This document shows positions 57,436 to 64,000 of a stretch of DNA of 64,000 nucleotides, one piece after another. The notes beneath the pieces are model-generated. The model had not been told where the DNA came from, did not search any database, and saw nothing but the letters and a program-made list of their open reading frames with translations. This DNA is from Marinomonas colpomeniae (GTDB lineage: Bacteria; Pseudomonadota; Gammaproteobacteria; Pseudomonadales; Marinomonadaceae): assembly GCF_014803385.1 (NCBI RefSeq), contig NZ_JACYFC010000002.1, forward strand, positions 124,001-188,000, written 5' to 3'. Position numbers and translations under genes: made by a program. The first letter of the stretch is position 1, and every line of letters begins with the position of its first letter.

Positions 57436-58542
57436 ATGCCGCTGGTGCGTTTGGACATCTCTCATGTTCGCAACCTTTCTAGTGTGCGTTTTGAACCTTC
57501 GCCTCAAGTAAATGTTATTGTTGGTAAAAATGGCAGTGGTAAAACCTCCGTACTTGAAGCCATTCATTTATTGTCTTTCGGACGCTCTTTTCGTAGCCAT
57601 AAACACAAAACCTATATTCAGCATGAAACAGACCATTGTTTGGTGTTTGCCCAACTTGATCAGCCACAAGGCAGTCCAATTCCAGTTGGTTTACAACGTC
57701 ACCGTGATGGTCAAATAGATGTTCGTATTCAAGGGCAGCGAGCGCAGTCTGTCATTGAGCTTGCGGAACGTCTTCCTGTGCAGCTAATTAATCCCGATGC
57801 GTTCCGATTATTAGAGGGTTCACCCAGTATTAGACGTCAATTTATTGACTGGGGAGCCTTTCATTTCGATAAAGACTTCATTCAAGCATGGCGTGGGTGG
57901 CAAAAAGCATTAAAACAGCGGAATACCTTGCTTAGACGTGGTAAAATATCCAACAGTTTATTGGCGGCATTTGATCAGGAATTGATCCGACTTGGTGAGC
58001 AAGTAAATGTGTCTCGTAAAGCTTATGTTGAAAAGTTGATACCGCATTTCGTGAAGGTACTGTCTTCATTAACCTCGGAATTGTCGGTGGATTTACATTT
58101 CTTCCAAGGCTGGGATTCACAGAAAAGCTTACAAATGGCGGTTGAAGCTGGGCGAGACAGAGATATAGAGCTAGGTTACACACATACTGGTCCTCAACGG
58201 GCGGATTTACGTGTAAAAACAGCCACTGGAGATGCGTTAGATTCGCTCTCACGTGGTCAACTTAAGCTTGTTGTATCTGCCCTTAAAATAGCTCAAGGAC
58301 AACTTCTGATCGATATGGGCCGTCCTTTGGTTTTTTTAGTGGATGATTTACCCGCTGAATTAGACGCTAATCACCGACAAAAACTTTGTCAGTTATTAGA
58401 GTCATTAAATAGCCAAATTTTTATTACCAGTGTTGAGCCTGATACAACAGATTTTACTTGGGCCGATACAACAGACGTTCGCCAGTTTTCTATGATTAAC
58501 GGCGAAATGTCTTTATTGAATAATGGTTTTCAGGAGAGTTAA
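57436..58542 (+). CDS. recF: DNA replication and repair protein RecF
   Basis: A 368-residue SMC-like ATPase that loads RecA at gaps. Walker A is GKNGSGKTS near residue 32, the signature region is LDSLSRGQLKLVVSALKIAQ, and Walker B is PLVFLVDDLPAELD. The stop codon directly abuts the gyrB ATG, indicating coupled translation. Confidence 0.96.
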   Translation: MPLVRLDISHVRNLSSVRFEPSPQVNVIVGKNGSGKTSVLEAIHLLSFGRSFRSHKHKTYIQHETDHCLVFAQLDQPQGSPIPVGLQRHRDGQIDVRIQGQRAQSVIELAERLPVQLINPDAFRLLEGSPSIRRQFIDWGAFHFDKDFIQAWRGWQKALKQRNTLLRRGKISNSLLAAFDQELIRLGEQVNVSRKAYVEKLIPHFVKVLSSLTSELSVDLHFFQGWDSQKSLQMAVEAGRDRDIELGYTHTGPQRADLRVKTATGDALDSLSRGQLKLVVSALKIAQGQLLIDMGRPLVFLVDDLPAELDANHRQKLCQLLESLNSQIFITSVEPDTTDFTWADTTDVRQFSMINGEMSLLNNGFQES

Positions 58543-60966
<2,424 letters not shown>

Positions 60967-60985
60967 TCGTATAAGGTTGAGTTAT

Positions 60986-61023
60986 TAAAAAGCCCCGATT
61001 TCATAAGAAATCGGGGCTTTTTT
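60986..61023 (+). terminator. Rho-independent terminator of the dnaA-gyrB operon
   Basis: Stem AAAAAGCCCCGATTTC / GAAATCGGGGCTTTTT with a short loop, 20 bp after the gyrB stop. The symmetric A/T flanks make it usable by the convergent GntR gene too. Confidence 0.93.
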
Positions 61024-61049
61024 GCTTTGTCGTTTTTTAAATGAGTTTG

Positions 61050-61826
61050 TTATCGAACTTCGTTTATATAGTGATAATTATCAGACAAGGCACGGTGGCT
61101 GGCAGTCAGTAACGCTTGGTTTTTGCTGTCAAAGCAAATGTCGTCTATAACCAATACCGCTGTAGGGTTATCTCTTACGCTTAGATTCAAAAGATCCATA
61201 TCTTCAGCACTGGCTATATCCGCTCTTAATGTTTCTCGTACTGCACTAATACGTAAACCATATTCATCGCGTAAATTATTTAATAGCAGTGCTGGGACAC
61301 TATCTGGTGTGCTTGGAAAATCTGGAACAAGGTATTCGGGGATGGCTATATGGTCAATCATAACAGGCGAGTTGTTGTGTAGTCGCACCCGAACCAACGA
61401 AATAACATTGCTTGTCTCATCGAGACGCAAGTAACGTTTTTCGTCTTCTGTTGCTGGCCGTATTTCTACAGATTTAGTAATCGTTTGCGTGTTGATTAGC
61501 TCATTTTTGGTATTATGCAGACGGTAGTATTTATAAAATCGATCAAGTGTATGGTGTGGTGTACGACCTGTAACAACAGTACCTATGCGAGGTTTTCGTA
61601 AAAGTACACCTTGCTTAGTTAGGATCTGTAAAGCCTGACGTGCCGTTCCATAGGACACACCAAATTGACGTGCCAGCTCGGTTTCTGCTGGAAGAATATG
61701 CCCCTCAGACCATGTACCATCTAAAATAAGATGCATCACCTGATCCTTCACCTGTTCATATAATGGTGTCGCAGATGATGTCCGTCCAATACTGCCTCTC
61801 ATCTTGAGATCTATCTTTGATTTCAT
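61050..61826 (-). CDS. GntR-family regulator, HutC/UTRA type
   Basis: A 258-residue regulator. The winged helix lies at about residues 22-88 (LPAETELARQFGVSYGTARQALQILTKQGVLLRKPRIGTVV) and a UTRA ligand domain follows (VRLHNNSPVMIDHIAIP, RETLRADIASAEDMDLL). It diverges from an M20 peptidase gene and the following peptide-binding protein, so it is the likely local repressor. A palindrome ATACATGTAT lies 41 bp upstream of its start. Inducer unknown. Confidence 0.85.
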   Translation of the reverse strand: MKSKIDLKMRGSIGRTSSATPLYEQVKDQVMHLILDGTWSEGHILPAETELARQFGVSYGTARQALQILTKQGVLLRKPRIGTVVTGRTPHHTLDRFYKYYRLHNTKNELINTQTITKSVEIRPATEDEKRYLRLDETSNVISLVRVRLHNNSPVMIDHIAIPEYLVPDFPSTPDSVPALLLNNLRDEYGLRISAVRETLRADIASAEDMDLLNLSVRDNPTAVLVIDDICFDSKNQALLTASHRALSDNYHYINEVR

Positions 61827-61866
61827 CTGTTTTAAATACCTTTTTAATCATATATATTTTTATTCT

Positions 61867-61876
61867 ATACATGTAT
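61867..61876. promoter_or_regulatory. Palindrome ATACATGTAT, candidate HutC-type operator
   Basis: Perfect 10-bp palindrome in the 199-bp gap between the divergent regulator and M20 peptidase genes. A related sequence (GTATACCTGTAC) occurs at about 61962-61973. Overlapping its right edge, ATTAGATCAAAT (61875-61886) is one base away from the palindrome found in the polyamine region. Confidence 0.4.
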
Positions 61877-62025
61877 TAGATCAAATTTATTATGTTTTTA
61901 ATAGGTTCATTTTTTAAAAATTTAACCCTTATTAATCAATAGGATAAATTATAATTAGTATGTATACCTGTACCCTTTAAAAAATAAAACTTGCAAAAAA
62001 AAGGATATTTCATTCTTATATAGTA

Positions 62026-63276
62026 ATGATTAAATCAAATATAAACGTAAATGTTGATGAAGACGCATTACTTAACATGCTTAGTGAGCTTGTTGCTTTA
62101 GATAGCTGTTTTCCTCCTGGGTCGAGTTATCCAGAAATGGCGACTTTGCTTGAAAAGATGACAATGAAATTTGGCGGAACTCGCGTTCGAGTTGATGTAC
62201 CTGAAGCATTATGGAAAGTACAGGGTACCCATGGCGCACGAACGAATTTAATTGTGCGCCCTGACTTAGCACCAGTTGGTTCGCCTGAAGTTACTATTTA
62301 TTTTCACGTCGACACGGCACCTGTAGGTGATGGTTGGACGCGCCCTGCTTTTCAAATGACCTGTGAAGACAGCAAAGTCTATGCTCGCGGGGCTGCTGAT
62401 ATGAAAGGAGCGATTGCGGCCGCTTTGGCTGGACTTGAGGCATTACGTTCAGCAGGTCACACATTTTCATTTCAACCTGTGCTGGCATTTTGTACGGATG
62501 AAGAAGGTGGTGTTTATCCTGGTATCCGTTACCTAGCCGAACAAAACCTTGTGAGCGACACCATTATCAATTTAAACGGTTCTGCCACGCCACGTATTTG
62601 GGCAGGTAGCTTTGGATCGTTGGATTTTTCATTTGAATTTGAAGGAAAAGCTGCTCATTCGGGTCGACCTGAATTAGGTGTTAATGCCATAGAACAGGCA
62701 TTGCCTGTATTGAATGCCTTAACGACACTAAAAATGGAAGTCGAAAAACGTACTTCGGCTATGCCGCCTCCTCCAACAGCAACTGGACCTTTACATGCCC
62801 TGCTCAATATCACCGCCATACACGGGGGCGATAAAGGCTCTGCACTTCCTGGTACATGCCGAGTGGTGGTGAATCGTCGTTATGCACCGGAAGAAAATGT
62901 CGTAGCTGTACGTTCTGAAATACAAGCGTGTGTAGAGGCTGCAGCAAAGAATTCAGACCTTGTTGGATGGACTGTATCAGAAATAGGCCATTTACCGCCT
63001 GTCGAAAACACACAAGGTGTCCTGTCTCCCCGTTGGACCGCAGCAATGTCTGCTGGCTATAACGTGTCATTGGATGAGTTTGTGGCTTTCGGGTCAACAA
63101 CATCATCAGATTTTGGCTGGATACAGCAAGCTGGCGGAAAGCATCGTGAAATCATGCTGGGAGGTTTATCTCGACCTGACCGTAATGTTCATGCGGCCGA
63201 TGAATTTACTACAAAAGAAGATCTGCTGGGCTTAGCACGTTCAATCGCACTTTTTTTTAGCGCCAATTTTGATTAA
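62026..63276 (+). CDS. M20-family metallopeptidase / deacylase
   Basis: A 416-residue ArgE/DapE/carboxypeptidase G2-type hydrolase. Metal ligands are recognisable in HVDTAPVGDGW, ARGAADMKGAIAAAL and CTDEEGGVYPG, and the dimerisation (lid) domain starts near residue 205 (EGKAAHSGRPELGVNA). No signal peptide, so cytoplasmic. The ATG at 62026 lacks a close ribosome-binding site (AGGAT is about 20 nt away). It is followed 49 bp later by a peptide-type binding protein, suggesting uptake and hydrolysis of one compound. Substrate unknown. Confidence 0.82.
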   Translation: MIKSNINVNVDEDALLNMLSELVALDSCFPPGSSYPEMATLLEKMTMKFGGTRVRVDVPEALWKVQGTHGARTNLIVRPDLAPVGSPEVTIYFHVDTAPVGDGWTRPAFQMTCEDSKVYARGAADMKGAIAAALAGLEALRSAGHTFSFQPVLAFCTDEEGGVYPGIRYLAEQNLVSDTIINLNGSATPRIWAGSFGSLDFSFEFEGKAAHSGRPELGVNAIEQALPVLNALTTLKMEVEKRTSAMPPPPTATGPLHALLNITAIHGGDKGSALPGTCRVVVNRRYAPEENVVAVRSEIQACVEAAAKNSDLVGWTVSEIGHLPPVENTQGVLSPRWTAAMSAGYNVSLDEFVAFGSTTSSDFGWIQQAGGKHREIMLGGLSRPDRNVHAADEFTTKEDLLGLARSIALFFSANFD

Positions 63277-63325
63277 AAATTAATGAAATATGACCAACTT
63301 TGTCAAATCAAGGAGTATCAACACT

Positions 63326-64000
63326 ATGAAAACTGAATTGAATAGACGGCAATTACTCAAACTTTGTGCGGCTGGAGCTTCAGTTGCATTAACTTCTGGC
63401 CTATCTAGTATCTCTGTTGCGGCAACGAGAGCAGATAACACACTCAGATTAAGTGTAAATATTACGCCGGGTGTTTTGAATCCTATGTTGTCTCGTGCAG
63501 CGGCAGAATACATGATGTCTGAAATGCTTTATTCTGGCCTTACGTCACTAGGCACAGATATGACTGCACAACCAGATTTGGCAACAGAATGGTCATCCAA
63601 TGATGATGTGACACAGTGGCGTTTTACCTTACGCCAAGGTGTGAAATTCTCGAATGGTCAGGAATTGACGTCAAAAGACGTGGTTGCCTCACTTCGAAAA
63701 CTACTCGATCCAGAAACAGGTGCACCGGGCCGACGTAACCTTGGTCCAATCAAAATGGTCGAGGCTGATGGTGATTACACAGTTGTTGTAACAACCGAAA
63801 CGCCGTTTGCAGATTTACCTGTTGCTTTGACTTATCCAACAGCCAAAGTGGTTCCTGCCGACATTATTGCAACGAATTTCGACAGTCTTGCACAAGTTCC
63901 TGTGGGTTCTGGTCCATTTAGATTACAAGAATTCCGAGTGGATGAAGTTGCTGTTTTGGTGAAGAATCCTGAGTATTTTGTTGCAGGCTTACCTTATCTT
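63326..64000 (+). CDS. Peptide-type ABC substrate-binding protein with Tat-like signal (3' end outside window)
   Basis: The ATG at 63326 has AGGAG 10 nt upstream and the frame stays open to the window end (225 codons). The N-terminus MKTELNRRQLLKLCAAGASV carries a twin-arginine motif (NRRQLLK) before the hydrophobic core, so export is probably by Tat. The mature part is a family 5 binding protein: TEWSSNDDVTQWRFTLRQGVKFSNGQ, SKDVVASLRKLLDP and VPVGSGPFRL. Roughly half the protein is visible. Permease and ATPase genes presumably follow beyond the window. Confidence 0.85.
   Translation, partial: MKTELNRRQLLKLCAAGASVALTSGLSSISVAATRADNTLRLSVNITPGVLNPMLSRAAAEYMMSEMLYSGLTSLGTDMTAQPDLATEWSSNDDVTQWRFTLRQGVKFSNGQELTSKDVVASLRKLLDPETGAPGRRNLGPIKMVEADGDYTVVVTTETPFADLPVALTYPTAKVVPADIIATNFDSLAQVPVGSGPFRLQEFRVDEVAVLVKNPEYFVAGLPYL

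Overview
The window is a contiguous stretch of a gammaproteobacterial chromosome around the replication-initiation region. The order rpmH-rnpA-yidC-mnmE, mnmG-rsmG-parA-parB-atpIBEFHAGDC and dnaA-dnaN-recF-gyrB is the ancestral origin-proximal arrangement of Pseudomonas/Oceanospirillales-type bacteria. The moderately low G+C, the polyamine and peptide uptake modules, the TRAP binding proteins and an AcuR/AcuI acrylate module suggest a marine Oceanospirillales relative such as Marinomonas. That genus assignment is inference from gene content and recalled protein similarity; no search was run.

Layout. 1-9.1 kb: a polyamine region (class III aminotransferase, two glutamate-putrescine ligase-like enzymes, a GntR/FCD regulator and a PotFGHI ABC transporter), with an identical 12-bp palindrome in two regulatory gaps. 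9.2-13.3 kb: three tandem TRAP-type binding lipoproteins without membrane subunits. 13.5-24.5 kb: mixed housekeeping genes (YdgJ-like oxidoreductase, XRE regulator, uvrD, aminotransferase, DsbA-fold protein, MocR-like regulator, csdA-csdE, LysR regulator). 24.7-31.8 kb: a peptide ABC operon ending in an M14 peptidase. 31.9-33.5 kb: tcdA and a TrmB-type regulator. 33.6-45.1 kb: the ATP synthase operon, parAB, rsmG and mnmG, all on the minus strand. 45.1-46.0 kb: an AT-rich, DnaA-box-rich gap that looks like oriC. 46-50.3 kb: an alcohol dehydrogenase, acuR, acuI and glycerate kinase inserted between mnmG and mnmE, with a shared operator. 50.3-54.1 kb: mnmE, yidC, rnpA and rpmH on the minus strand. 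54.1-61 kb: a second DnaA-box cluster, then dnaA-dnaN-recF-gyrB. 61-64 kb: a HutC-type regulator, an M20 peptidase and the start of a Tat-type peptide-binding protein, cut by the window end.

How the genes fit together. Most of the accessory DNA is scavenging of small nitrogen compounds: polyamines are imported and gamma-glutamylated or transaminated, and two separate ABC modules each pair a peptide-type uptake system with a metallopeptidase. The core block encodes replication initiation, segregation, tRNA modification, membrane insertion and energy conversion. I found no rRNA, tRNA, CRISPR array, phage or insertion sequence. The points most worth a second look are the two competing DnaA-box clusters, an rnpA gene with no ATG/GTG/TTG start, the paired acuR/acuI operators, the paired polyamine operators, and the triplicated TRAP binding proteins. 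I did not recognise a wholly new defence or mobile system.
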